NCBI RefSeq assembly: GCF_022414535.1
Contig: NZ_JADWYM010000005.1
Span: 124,001-188,000 of the forward strand
DNA length: 64,000 nt
Direction of reading: 5' to 3'
Source: Streptomyces sp. MUM 2J
Lineage (GTDB): Bacteria; Actinomycetota; Actinomycetes; Streptomycetales; Streptomycetaceae
Shown: piece by piece, positions 23,455-31,607 of the stretch
How the letters are laid out: each line of letters opens with the position of its first letter
Numbering within the stretch: the stretch's first letter is position 1
Notes under the pieces: model-generated
Database searches by the model: none
What the model saw: only the letters and a program-made list of their open reading frames with translations
What the model was told of the DNA's origin: nothing
Program-made: the position numbers and the translations under genes

Positions 23455-24183
23455 TCAGGTAAGCCGGTAGGTGTCTTCAAGCTCCTGCCGATCGGCAGGG
23501 AGGAGCAGTTCGGAGACCTGCAACGCCTGGCCCGTGGCGTCGCAGCCGATGACCAGGACGCTCAGGACAGGCAACCCGGCAGGCAGGCCCAGGAGATCCG
23601 CCTCGCCCGCATCGGGCAGGCGCGCCGAGACCCGCTCCGTGACGTGGTCGAAGCGCACCTTCTTCCGCGCCTCCAGGTGGTCGCGGACACTGCCGCTCAG
23701 GACCGCCCGACTCTGCAGGTCGGTCCCCTCCACCAAGCCCGCGGGGAAGTACGACGAGACCAACTCGATGGCTTCGCCCTCCTCCTCCGCCAGGAAGCGG
23801 CGCATGAGAGCCGTGGAGCGCTGCGGCAGACCCAGCGCGGCGGCGACCCGGGCGGGGACAGGGACTTCGCCGACTTCGACGAGGCGCCCCGGCGTACCGG
23901 ACTCCTCACGCTCCAGCGCCTCACGGCCGCGCCGGTCCTTCTGCTCGACGACGGCCGGGCGCCCGCGCACGAGGGTGCCGTACCCCTGACGGGACTCCAG
24001 CCAGCCGTCCCGCTTCAGCAGCTCCAGCGCACGCACGACGGTCGGGCGGGACATCCCGAAGGCCTGCACCAGCTGGTTCTCGCTGGGAACGCGAGTGCCG
24101 GGCGGGTACGTGCCGTCCTCGATGCGCCCCTGGATCGTCTGCGCGAGGCGCACGTACTTCGGTGGCTCCACCTCATATGCCAT
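23455..24183 (-). CDS. korSA: GntR-family regulator with UTRA domain (KorSA-like)
   Basis: This 242-aa regulator has an N-terminal winged helix (YVRLAQTIQGRIEDGTYPPGTRVPSENQL, MSRPTVVRALELLKRDGW) and a C-terminal UTRA ligand domain. KorSA of pSAM2 represses pra and its own gene. GTCAAC repeats lie about 27 bases upstream of its start and matching sites precede the transfer operon, so it is probably the main repressor of transfer here. A second GntR protein lies at 24991-25731. Confidence 0.85.
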   Translation of the reverse strand: MAYEVEPPKYVRLAQTIQGRIEDGTYPPGTRVPSENQLVQAFGMSRPTVVRALELLKRDGWLESRQGYGTLVRGRPAVVEQKDRRGREALEREESGTPGRLVEVGEVPVPARVAAALGLPQRSTALMRRFLAEEEGEAIELVSSYFPAGLVEGTDLQSRAVLSGSVRDHLEARKKVRFDHVTERVSARLPDAGEADLLGLPAGLPVLSVLVIGCDATGQALQVSELLLPADRQELEDTYRLT

Positions 24184-24209
24184 GAACGCCGCCCGTCCCG
24201 ATCAGCCAA

Positions 24210-24223
24210 GTCAACTGGTCAAC
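24210..24223. promoter_or_regulatory. Operator in front of the korSA-like gene
   Basis: GTCAACTGGTCAAC contains two GTCAAC half-sites eight bases apart and lies 27 bases upstream of the start at 24183. It matches the half-site TTGAC/GTCAA at 22915-22926. Confidence 0.65.
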
Positions 24224-24272
24224 CAGACTAGCGACACTTGCACATCCGCAGTAGCCGCGGAACAGGACGCCC

Positions 24273-24713
24273 TCAGCCCTGCCAGGCATCGTCCATCACG
24301 AAGGACACGACGGTGCCGCCCAGCGCGCTGGGCCCCGAGTGCCACGAGTCGGCGATGGAGTCCACCAGGAGGAGGCCACGCCCGTGTGCATCGTTGGCTT
24401 CGGGTCGGCGCATCCGCACGCCGGCCGGGAACCCCGGGTTGTGCACCTCGACGCGGAGCGAGGTGCCCTCGCGGAACCATTCCACGCGGACCACCCAGGT
24501 GTCGTCCGACCGCCCGCAGACGATGGCGTTGGTCACCAGCTCCGAGATCATCAGCGCGCAGTCGTCGATCGAGCAGAGCGGGTTGAACGGGGCGATGAAC
24601 TTCCTGAACCAGCGCCGGGCGATCGGTACGGAGTCCGGTAGGGGGTGGAGCGTCATCGCTCCGAGGAAGACCGGACCGGGATCGCTGTCGCGTTTGTGGA
24701 TGATGACGCCCAT
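24273..24713 (-). CDS. HATPase-domain protein (RsbW-like)
   Basis: This 146-aa protein has a GHKL ATPase domain: LMISELVTNAIVCG (N box) and DAHGRGLLLVDSIADSW (G2 region). It resembles streptomycete anti-sigma-type ATPases and is the counterpart of 10037-10438 in AICE-1. The ATG follows AAGGAG by nine bases. Its gene starts seven bases after the stop of the 57-aa zinc protein, so the two are one operon. Confidence 0.78.
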   Translation of the reverse strand: MGVIIHKRDSDPGPVFLGAMTLHPLPDSVPIARRWFRKFIAPFNPLCSIDDCALMISELVTNAIVCGRSDDTWVVRVEWFREGTSLRVEVHNPGFPAGVRMRRPEANDAHGRGLLLVDSIADSWHSGPSALGGTVVSFVMDDAWQG

Positions 24714-24719
24714 CCGTGC

Positions 24720-24893
24720 TCACTCCTTGCCGGTGCCGTCGCAGTCGAGGCACCGCCGCTTCGATGTGGCACGGGCACGGTCGTTGACGTTGGAGAGCGC
24801 CAGCGCGGTACGCGTGCTGACGCGTTTCCAACCACGCCCCCGGCATCCCCGGCAGGCTAAGCGCGCGTCTTGCTCCGGCCGCTGGCTCGTCAC
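24720..24893 (-). CDS. 57-aa zinc-finger protein with DnaJ-like CxxCxGxG motifs
   Basis: The protein contains ACRGCRGRGWKR near the N-terminus and CLDCDGTGKE at the end, two halves of a DnaJ-type cysteine-rich zinc site. The GTG start has GGGGG six bases upstream. It ends seven bases before the HATPase gene. Two GTGGCNTTAGCCAC sites lie just upstream (24915-24952), so it is probably under control of the second GntR regulator. Function unknown. Confidence 0.7.
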   Translation of the reverse strand: MTSQRPEQDARLACRGCRGRGWKRVSTRTALALSNVNDRARATSKRRCLDCDGTGKE

Positions 24894-24914
24894 ACCGTGC
24901 CCCCTTCCAGTGGA

Positions 24915-24952
24915 GTGGCCTTAGCCACTTACTGGATGGTGGCATTAGCCAC
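24915..24952. promoter_or_regulatory. Two palindromic operators GTGGCNTTAGCCAC
   Basis: GTGGCCTTAGCCAC (24915-24928) and GTGGCATTAGCCAC (24939-24952) are near-perfect palindromes 24 bases apart, upstream of the zinc protein and HATPase genes. A third related site is at 25748-25770 in front of the GntR gene at 24991-25731, so that protein is the likely binder. Confidence 0.78.
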
Positions 24953-24990
24953 TTGGAGTCCGCAAGCAGTTCGGCCCAACTCGCGGCGCG

Positions 24991-25731
24991 TCAGGTGAGG
25001 GGGTAGCCCTGCTCGAACGCCCAGCGGTGCGGCGGGTACGTGGCCTCAGCGAACTCCAAGGGCCGGTCCTGGAGGTCGAAGACCACGTGGTGCACGATCA
25101 ATACCGCTGATCCCGGCGGTAGTTGCAGGTCGGCAGCCTCTTCCTCGGTCGCCGCGCGAGCACACATGCGATCTTCCGCGTAGCTCCCCTGCCGTCCCGT
25201 CATCCTCTCGACGTACATGAGGGTGCCCTCTTGAATGCGCTCAGGATCCATGAGCTTGGGAGCCCTCTGCCCGATTTCCGGGGCGAACCACGAGGTGGAC
25301 AGCGTGATGGGGCCGTCCTGGTTGTTGGTCACACGCCGTCGGTGCACCGCCCGCCGCTCCTTGACCAGCCCCAGCGCCTCAGCGACATGGTCGGGAGCCT
25401 CCAGCCAGCCGGCCGACGTGATGACGGCGTACTCGCCGGGGGTATAGATCTTCCCCGTCTGCCGCGCCCGCCCGTACAACTCGCGTGCGCGGCGGTTGAC
25501 TTCCAGGCTCCGCACGTAGGTGCCGGACCCCTGCCGTTTCTCGACCAGGCCCTGATGGCTCAGCGCCTCCAGCGAGCGCGCGGCGGTGGGCCTGGACACC
25601 TTCCAGTCGGCCGCCAACTGCCGCTCTGAGGGCACTTCGTCCCCCGCACGCAGGTCCCCCCGAAGAATCTGATCGCGGATGTAGTGAGCGATCTGCAGAT
25701 ACTTCGGCTGCGCCTCTTCGATCTGAGGCAT
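24991..25731 (-). CDS. Second GntR-family regulator with UTRA domain
   Basis: This 246-aa protein has a GntR winged helix (YLQIAHYIRDQILRGDLRAGDEVPSERQLA, VSRPTAARSLEALSHQGL) and a UTRA domain. An AGGGAGGG ribosome site precedes the ATG. Its operator (AGTGGCTA...TAGCCACT) lies between it and the divergent DUF1152 gene, and two more lie upstream of the zinc protein gene. It therefore probably controls three transcription units, including its own. Confidence 0.85.
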   Translation of the reverse strand: MPQIEEAQPKYLQIAHYIRDQILRGDLRAGDEVPSERQLAADWKVSRPTAARSLEALSHQGLVEKRQGSGTYVRSLEVNRRARELYGRARQTGKIYTPGEYAVITSAGWLEAPDHVAEALGLVKERRAVHRRRVTNNQDGPITLSTSWFAPEIGQRAPKLMDPERIQEGTLMYVERMTGRQGSYAEDRMCARAATEEEAADLQLPPGSAVLIVHHVVFDLQDRPLEFAEATYPPHRWAFEQGYPLT

Positions 25732-25747
25732 GCTCCCTCCCTGTCCA

Positions 25748-25770
25748 AGTGGCTATGGCCTTTAGCCACT
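25748..25770. promoter_or_regulatory. Operator between the GntR gene and the DUF1152 gene
   Basis: AGTGGCTA (25748-25755) and TAGCCACT (25763-25770) form an inverted repeat with a seven-base spacer in the divergent promoter region. The half-site GTGGC/GCCAC matches 24915-24952. Confidence 0.75.
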
Positions 25771-25811
25771 ATAGGGTGAGTGGCCAACCCCCGAACCCGT
25801 ACTCTGTCCGC

Positions 25812-26915
25812 ATGACGCGGTTGATCGTCGCAGCAGGAGGAGGGGGCGACGCAGTCGCCGCCGCCATGCTCCACGCCGCCCTCTACGGCGACGAGGACCG
25901 GGCGGTGATCCTCACCTACGCGTGGGACCGCCTGCTCATCGATCCTGTACCAGGCCCCCGAGGCCCCGAAGACTTCACCGGGCTCACGGCCCTCACCCCG
26001 GCCGTGTGGTCGGTGCCGGCGAGCGCAACCCCGATCACCCCCAGCGGCTCCACCCTCCCGCGTCTCGCGGCGGAGCTCCCCCACACCCTGGCCCTGCTCG
26101 ACCCGCATCAGGGCGCCAAGGGCGTCGTACGCCAACTGGAAGAACTGATCAACCAGTTGGCGCCGGCCTCCATCGACCTCCTGGACATCGGGGGCGACAT
26201 CCTGGCCCAGGGCGACGAGCCGACGCTCAGGAGCCCCGTGGCCGACGCGATCGCCCTGGCCGCCACATGCCAGCTCAGCGCACCCGTACGCCTCCTCGTG
26301 GCGGGCCCAGGCCTGGACGGCGAACTCTCGGCAGACGACCTGCGCCCCCTACTGGGACCTCTCGTCCACACCTTCACGGCGAAGGATGCGGAGACGATCG
26401 CCACGGTCCTGGAATGGCATCCCTCCGAGGCAACAGCCATGCTCACGGCAACCGCACGAGGCGTGCGGGGCACCTGCGAGGTACGCGACGCCGGCCTCCC
26501 CGTCCCCCTCACCGAGGAAGGCCCCCGCGTCCACGAGGTGGACCTGGACGACGCGCTGAGCCGCAACAACCTCGCCCGCGCCATCACGGCCACCACCAGC
26601 CTGGACGAGGTGGAGGCACATAGCCGCGAGGTCTGCGGCTTCTCCGAGATCGACTACGAGCGCAACAAGGCCACCTGGCTCAAGGCCCAACCGCCCGTCA
26701 CGCTCGACGCCGCGATCGTGCTGCCCCGGCTCGATGCGTTCGAAGCGGAGGCACGCAGCCGCGGAGTCACCCACACGACCTTCCGCCGTCTCACCGAAGC
26801 ACTGAACCTCAACGGCTCACAGCGCGACCCCTTGCGCCGCCTACTCATCAACAGCCGCCCGGAACAGCACGACACACCCCTGTGGCGCATCACAGCACCC
26901 GACGCCACGGACTGA
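25812..26915 (+). CDS. DUF1152 family protein
   Basis: This 367-aa protein begins MTRLIVAAGGGGDAVAAAML, a nucleotide-binding-like glycine loop, and has IDLLDIGGDILAQGDEPTLRSPVADA, which is the DUF1152 signature. Such proteins are cytosolic with unknown activity. TACTCT ends six to seven bases before the ATG, so the message is probably leaderless. It diverges from the GntR regulator over a shared operator, so it is likely regulated by it. G/C codon use matches the host. Confidence 0.8.
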   Translation: MTRLIVAAGGGGDAVAAAMLHAALYGDEDRAVILTYAWDRLLIDPVPGPRGPEDFTGLTALTPAVWSVPASATPITPSGSTLPRLAAELPHTLALLDPHQGAKGVVRQLEELINQLAPASIDLLDIGGDILAQGDEPTLRSPVADAIALAATCQLSAPVRLLVAGPGLDGELSADDLRPLLGPLVHTFTAKDAETIATVLEWHPSEATAMLTATARGVRGTCEVRDAGLPVPLTEEGPRVHEVDLDDALSRNNLARAITATTSLDEVEAHSREVCGFSEIDYERNKATWLKAQPPVTLDAAIVLPRLDAFEAEARSRGVTHTTFRRLTEALNLNGSQRDPLRRLLINSRPEQHDTPLWRITAPDATD

Positions 26916-27165
26916 GTTACAACTCTCTTCACGGGTTCAAGGCGGCTCGCTCCGCTCCCCGCGCGCGGCCCGGCCCCCGGCCGGGCCTGCGCTCCTGCCT
27001 CCGTCCCGCTCCAGCCCGGCCGGCGCCCGTGCCGCGCTCAGAGCGATCAACCATGAGATGCCGAAGCAGGGGTTCATCGCGGCTGGGGCGGTCGGCTACA
27101 CGGCTTTGCGCAGCCACTCTGGCGCGTGCCTCGAAGATCACGGCCCCAAAGTCGTTCTACCGACC

Positions 27166-28815
27166 TCACGCCGTGTTCAGGCCCGCATGCCGCCCAAGTG
27201 CTTCCAGATCGAGTACAGGCGATCGCCGCAACTCGTCTCGGAATAGAGTGCTCTTCAATTTCCTGAGCGTATTAGCCTTGCCGCTCAACCTAAAAGTCCA
27301 TTTGCCGTCCTCGAGGTCAAGTACGTGCAGCCCCCGCTTCAAGCGCACATCTGAGTACTGACTTAGGTCGAGAATGTACGCCTCATACTTGACTCCCTGG
27401 CGGTGCTGGTCTGAGAGCGTAGCCTGAATCAGATGCGCAAACCGGAGGTCAACGAGGCGTGCAAGAGTCTCATAGGCCGGGAGGGATTTTTGGGCAACAT
27501 CGACGCGGAAGTAGGTGTACCCCTCTCCCCGAACATACGACGAAAGGTATTCGAGAGCCGAGGTCAAAGAATCGGCGTTATCTGCAGAAACATCCTGCTC
27601 TAGATCTCTCAATTTTCCTCGCGCCGCCTTACCGGCGGCATCTGCGACGTCTTCCTGTCCGACCTCCCGAGCGTTAGTCCGGGATCTAGCTGCCACGATC
27701 GAAGAGGCGAAAAGGTTCAAGTAATCCCTAGGTACACCACCTGAACCGAGAATCAGCCTGCCAAGCGCCGCATTACGGGTGATACTCGACGGCTTAGCGA
27801 TCCCCACAGTTTCCGTGTAGTTCGTAAGCACGGACTCCAAGAACCTCTGCGTGGCCTCAGGATCTTCCAAAGTCACGTCCAGATCGATCTTGGATGCGTC
27901 ATGCGGAATTTCAATGCCGATATGCGAGGATGGCTCGAAAGGCCGCGTCAAGCGTTCGATGCTCGCAACCTTCAGCCAGCCATCACAGTCGCGCAGCATG
28001 CTAGTCAAGTAGTCAAGCAGATGCGGTTGCGCGGAGATGGGAAAAAGGTAGAAGTCATCGAGATACAGGTACAGGCGAACGATCCCCGCTCGCAGGACTG
28101 TCCGCAATCCCCTATTCAGATCAGCGATGGTTTCGCCGAGCTCTGCATCTCCTTCAGTGGCCCGGAGAGATGTGACTTTCTCGCCGAGATCCTTTAGGCG
28201 AGCGAAGGAATCACCCTGGGAAGTGCCTGCGTGCTGAATCAAGGAGGTTAGTACAGTCTCCGCAATCATAAGGAAAGCGGAAGATGAGTTCATTAGCCGC
28301 AGGGTGTGGGCATTCATCCACGCCGTTACGTGCCCTTCTCTCTCGGCGAGACGCTTAGCCTCAAGAAGGAGCGCGGTCTTCCCTACACCACGTCGACCGT
28401 AGACGAGGTGGTGACGTGACGCACCAATAGCGGCCAGACTAGCCCGGGGATCTTCCATGTACTTGAGACTGGGAAGTGCGTCAGATGTGCGCGACCTAGC
28501 TTCCAACAGCTGGATCAGCTGGTCAACTTTTGAAGAGGCGAGGACACTCTTTGGCGTAGAGACCAGAGGCTTTTCAACACTGGTACGGTGCGGCCTAAAG
28601 GTGACAGCGAGAGATTCATTTTCCGTATCGTGGACGGAATTTAGTTCTTGCTCAATAGGTCCAGCCAGACTCTGCGCTGCTGCTATCGAGTCTTCGTCCA
28701 CCCAAACAAGAAACCATCGTTCGCCAGGAAATGCCCTTTCCTCAACACGCACGATGGGGATGTCTGCATCGTCAAGTACCCGAGCGATTCGGGCTTCGTA
28801 ATCACTTGCCGACAT
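27166..28815 (-). CDS. AAA/ORC1-like P-loop ATPase coupled to a HEPN protein
   Basis: This 549-aa protein has an N-terminal domain of about 110 residues without a recognised fold, then an ORC1/Cdc6-like ATPase: Walker A GRRGVGKT at 140-147, Walker B RLYLYLDDFY near 247-256, and GGVPRDYLNLFASSI in the lid region. The C-terminal part (about 430-549) looks like a winged-helix region with basic patches. The ATG shares its A with the HEPN stop (TGATG), so both are translated together. Codon use is poorer in G/C than the neighbouring genes, a sign of recent transfer. Together they look like a toxin-sensor pair, possibly anti-phage; this is inference. Confidence 0.8.
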   Translation of the reverse strand: MSASDYEARIARVLDDADIPIVRVEERAFPGERWFLVWVDEDSIAAAQSLAGPIEQELNSVHDTENESLAVTFRPHRTSVEKPLVSTPKSVLASSKVDQLIQLLEARSRTSDALPSLKYMEDPRASLAAIGASRHHLVYGRRGVGKTALLLEAKRLAEREGHVTAWMNAHTLRLMNSSSAFLMIAETVLTSLIQHAGTSQGDSFARLKDLGEKVTSLRATEGDAELGETIADLNRGLRTVLRAGIVRLYLYLDDFYLFPISAQPHLLDYLTSMLRDCDGWLKVASIERLTRPFEPSSHIGIEIPHDASKIDLDVTLEDPEATQRFLESVLTNYTETVGIAKPSSITRNAALGRLILGSGGVPRDYLNLFASSIVAARSRTNAREVGQEDVADAAGKAARGKLRDLEQDVSADNADSLTSALEYLSSYVRGEGYTYFRVDVAQKSLPAYETLARLVDLRFAHLIQATLSDQHRQGVKYEAYILDLSQYSDVRLKRGLHVLDLEDGKWTFRLSGKANTLRKLKSTLFRDELRRSPVLDLEALGRHAGLNTA

Positions 28816-29324
28816 CAGATATATCCGTTCGTCAGGGCGAAAGATTCGCACATCTGGACAAAGTTGGCCGCTGTTGCTGAAAGTGCACGAGCATCGTTTT
28901 CCCAATCGGATTCGTTGATTGGGTAGATGTCATAATCAGCCTGATTGCGCAGCAGGCGGGCATCCACGAGTTCAGCCTCACGCAAGACCGGGCTATCGAT
29001 GCCCGCCGGGAGATTCCGCGGAAGGATGTTGTGGCGCTCGTGATCGTCACCTTTAATTTCCGCGAAAGCGATGGCGCGCGCCGCTTGATACATTGCGTAG
29101 TAGAAACGACTGATGGCCGATCTGTATTGTGTCGCAAAAAGTAGAGCGTCACCCGCTCGGAGATGCCCTCCCGCTAGAAGCAGACGATCCGAGACGATCT
29201 GCTGCAGCAGTTGAGCCGTGGGGAACGGATATTTGCTGCCACCTACTGGAAGTGCCGATATTGTCGCACTCTTGCTGGTGGAAATGTGCAATAGCATTTG
29301 ATCGGCAAGCGTGACTGTTGGCAT
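28815..29324 (-). CDS. HEPN-domain protein (UPF0332-like)
   Basis: This 169-aa protein has the HEPN core: QYRSAISRFYYAMYQAARAI at 67-86, a conserved histidine at 98 (DDHERHNILP) and RNQADYDIYP at 126-135, where R and DY are typical of this family. HEPN proteins are often RNases of toxin-antitoxin and abortive-infection systems; the classical RxxxxH motif is not clear here, so activity is uncertain. TAGCGC ends seven bases before the ATG, a leaderless promoter. It is the first gene of the pair with the ATPase. Confidence 0.8.
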   Translation of the reverse strand: MPTVTLADQMLLHISTSKSATISALPVGGSKYPFPTAQLLQQIVSDRLLLAGGHLRAGDALLFATQYRSAISRFYYAMYQAARAIAFAEIKGDDHERHNILPRNLPAGIDSPVLREAELVDARLLRNQADYDIYPINESDWENDARALSATAANFVQMCESFALTNGYI

Positions 29325-29538
29325 GTAATCTGCGCTACCCCCTGCGGAACCCTGGCCAGCGCCACAAGGGTGGTCGGCCCCGACAACGTTCCACACTACC
29401 CACCAATCGATTGGCTCACCCAGTGTTTGCGGGATGGCTTGTAGAAGGTGCGTGCGTCACAGGGACCCCACGTCGTTCAACGAGCGCCTGCACTCACCGC
29501 ACCACCCCAGCCGAGGGCCCGCGCACCCGTCCGTCACG

Positions 29539-29568
29539 GGCCGGCCGTCGCGGCTTACTCTGGTCGAC
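29539..29568 (+). repeat. 30-bp direct repeat, copy 1
   Basis: Matches 29895-29924 at 28 of 30 bases (core GGCCGGCCGTCGCGGCTT, then TCGAC). The spacing of 356 bases suggests a duplicated scar or a recombination remnant upstream of the HEPN genes. Confidence 0.7.
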
Positions 29569-29894
29569 GACACAAGCCAGTAGCGTGGCTGAGGTCGGTG
29601 GGGGTGCAGCGAGGCATACGCGTGCGTGGTCGGTCGACGCACCCGCCGTCGTGGCTGACTGTCGTCGGCTGAGGCTCAGACACTCCGGGGCCCAGCTCCG
29701 CCAAAGGACGTTCGAGGCGAAGAGGCCGTGCCATTCGCGTGCCAGATCCTGCGGGGAACCACGGGAACTTGCCCCGGGTGCGACCAGGACTCCAACATCG
29801 CTCCGCCGCAGTTCACTGCTGCAACCGCGGCCAAGAGACCCGAGCCTCCCAAGCTGAGGACCTTGGAGGCGAACAGCTCCAGGTTGCCTTCACT

Positions 29895-29924
29895 GGCCGG
29901 CCGTCGCGGCTTGCTCTAGTCGAC
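29895..29924 (+). repeat. 30-bp direct repeat, copy 2
   Basis: Second copy of the repeat at 29539-29568, with two substitutions. It lies 84 bases from the stop of the L19 gene. Confidence 0.7.
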
Positions 29925-30007
29925 CGCACCGGCATCGTTGCTGAGCCCGGCGGGATACTGCGACGGGCGCCCCGGAAGATCCGACGGACCGTCATGAAAT
30001 GCCGAGG

Positions 30008-30415
30008 TTAACGATGCTTCGGTTTCTCCTTGATCTTCGCGGCCTTGCCGCGGAGCTCACGGAGGTAGTACAGCTTGGCGCGGCGCACGTTGCCGCGGGT
30101 GACCAGCTCGATCTTCTCGACGATCGGGGTGTGCACCGGGAAGGTGCGCTCGACGCCGATGGAGAAGGAGACCTTGCGGACCGTGAAGGTCTCGCGGACA
30201 CCAGCGCCCTGGCGGCGGATCACAACGCCCTTGAACTGCTGCACACGGGAGCGGTTGCCCTCGATGACGCGGACGTGGACGTTGACGGTGTCACCTGGGC
30301 GGAAGGCCGGGACATCGGTGCGCAGTGACGCGGCCTCGACCGCCGCCATCAAGTGTCCGGCACTTGCCTTGCGCGGAGGTGTTGCCCCTGGAGAATGCGG
30401 GATGCCGTTCGGCAC
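30008..30415 (-). CDS. rplS: Second ribosomal protein L19 carried by AICE-2
   Basis: From residue 24 on, the protein is an almost canonical streptomycete L19 ([60 protein letters not shown]). L19 sits at the 30S-50S interface of the ribosome. The usual Met-Ser start is replaced: the aligned residues are AG, and the frame begins 22 residues earlier at a GTG with AAGGAAGG upstream, giving [20 protein letters not shown]. The tail ends KPKHR instead of the usual short acidic end. The gene lies inside a mobile element, 27 bases after a membrane-protein gene, so it is an extra copy and not the housekeeping one. Confidence 0.85.
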   Translation of the reverse strand: MPNGIPHSPGATPPRKASAGHLMAAVEAASLRTDVPAFRPGDTVNVHVRVIEGNRSRVQQFKGVVIRRQGAGVRETFTVRKVSFSIGVERTFPVHTPIVEKIELVTRGNVRRAKLYYLRELRGKAAKIKEKPKHR

Positions 30416-30442
30416 TGGACCTTCCTTAAACGATGGCCACTT

Positions 30443-30973
30443 CTATCTCAAGAGTGCGTTGTGCTTTTGGACGTATCTGATGTAGCCCTGAATGGCGGCC
30501 CATACAGTCACTGTTTCGACCGCCAGGAACGCAAGCATCACAAAGATTCCCAACACCAGAGACGCCGAAAAATAGTCGAGCGTCACGCGAAGCATGAGGG
30601 GGATGGCGGCAAGAGAGGAGTTCCCCCAGAATTGATGGTACCTGTACTGCTCGTCGACGATTGTGCGAAAACCTTCATGTCGATTACCGCGATGAAGATT
30701 CCTGTAGAGGTTGGCGGCAGGTCTATGACTCTTGCAGATTTTCTCCTCGTACAGGAGGGCTCGAATTGGGGTGAGGGTAAGCCCAACAGCAAGTGAAGCC
30801 ATGAGGAGCAAAAGAAAGAGGCCGATATTAGAGCCGGAAGTCCTGAATGTCTTGAAGGTTTCCGCAGCCTGGTGGTTCCAAAGACTGAATCCGTAAAGCC
30901 CAATTAGCCCCGGCAAGAAGAATGCAATCAAGAGGCCAAATGTCGTCACGGTGAAGTCTTTTGCTTGCCCCAT
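30443..30973 (-). CDS. Membrane protein upstream of the L19 paralogue, 176 aa
   Basis: The protein has an N-terminal membrane segment (FGLLIAFFLPGLIGLYGFSLW), a second (IGLFLLLLMASLAVGLTL), a charged cytosolic loop (EEKICKSHRPAANLYRNLHRGN) and two C-terminal segments (LILGIFVMLAFLAV-like). GGAG lies about six bases before the ATG. Codon use is A/T-richer than the host. I do not recognise the family. It is probably cotranscribed with the L19 paralogue. Confidence 0.7.
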   Translation of the reverse strand: MGQAKDFTVTTFGLLIAFFLPGLIGLYGFSLWNHQAAETFKTFRTSGSNIGLFLLLLMASLAVGLTLTPIRALLYEEKICKSHRPAANLYRNLHRGNRHEGFRTIVDEQYRYHQFWGNSSLAAIPLMLRVTLDYFSASLVLGIFVMLAFLAVETVTVWAAIQGYIRYVQKHNALLR

Positions 30974-31525
30974 TCGCACTCCGCTAATGTTGGCTAGTCC
31001 TCGCGCGGTTGGACGTCTGCGCCATTATAAGAAGACGACAATCGATGATGCGGGAGCGACATCAATTGTTGGTCCTTCTGGGCTACTGATCGATGTTCTT
31101 TAGGTACCGCGACCAGAGCGGCTGGCCCGCGGTTGCACTCTTCCAAGTCGGCGCTCGGCGTACCGCCACGCGATGCCCCCTGGCCAAGCCTCGGGCGACT
31201 GGCCGAGGCATAGCCGTAGGCGGTGGGACCATAACGGTGAGTGCCTATATACGTGGCAACAGCGACGTGCCATGGCAGACCGCCACAAGGCCACCTGAGG
31301 GGGGCGCCCACTATCGCCCTGATCAGCGTGCTTGTAGTTGTAGCGGCAACGTCGTGGCGACGGAGAGCCCCAGCGATCCTGGAGCGCCAGGAGCAGCAGG
31401 CCGCCGTACAGCAGCCGGGTACCGCAACCACAGCAACTACTACCGACTGGTAGCAGCCCCCAGGGCCTCTAGGTCAGCCGGAACGACCCGCGTTGACCGG
31501 TCTCTGTAGAGCTACAGATCAGAAG

Positions 31526-31558
31526 GGTGCGGCCGTGGCTACCCAGCACGGCCGCACC
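31526..31558. terminator. Perfect 12-bp hairpin near attR
   Basis: GGTGCGGCCGTG (31526-31537) pairs with CACGGCCGCACC (31547-31558) over a nine-base loop. No gene ends close by; it may insulate the element end. Confidence 0.5.
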
Positions 31559-31575
31559 ACAAGCGCACCAGATCC

Positions 31576-31607
31576 AGCGGGGAACAGCGGGGCATCACGG
31601 TGAAAGC
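31576..31607 (+). repeat. 32-bp repeat inside AICE-2, copy 1
   Basis: Matches 36183-36214 at 28 of 32 bases (AGCGGG.AACAGCGGGG..CACGGTGAAAGC). It lies 72 bases inside attR; the second copy lies 4.6 kb further right, next to a glycosyltransferase fragment. Confidence 0.7.

Larger units (their letters stand above)
29325..30007. other. Non-coding stretch between HEPN and L19 genes
   Basis: About 680 bases contain no gene that I can support. A 30-bp imperfect direct repeat occurs at 29539-29568 and 29895-29924. The open frames here lack ribosome sites and recognisable sequence. Confidence 0.45.
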
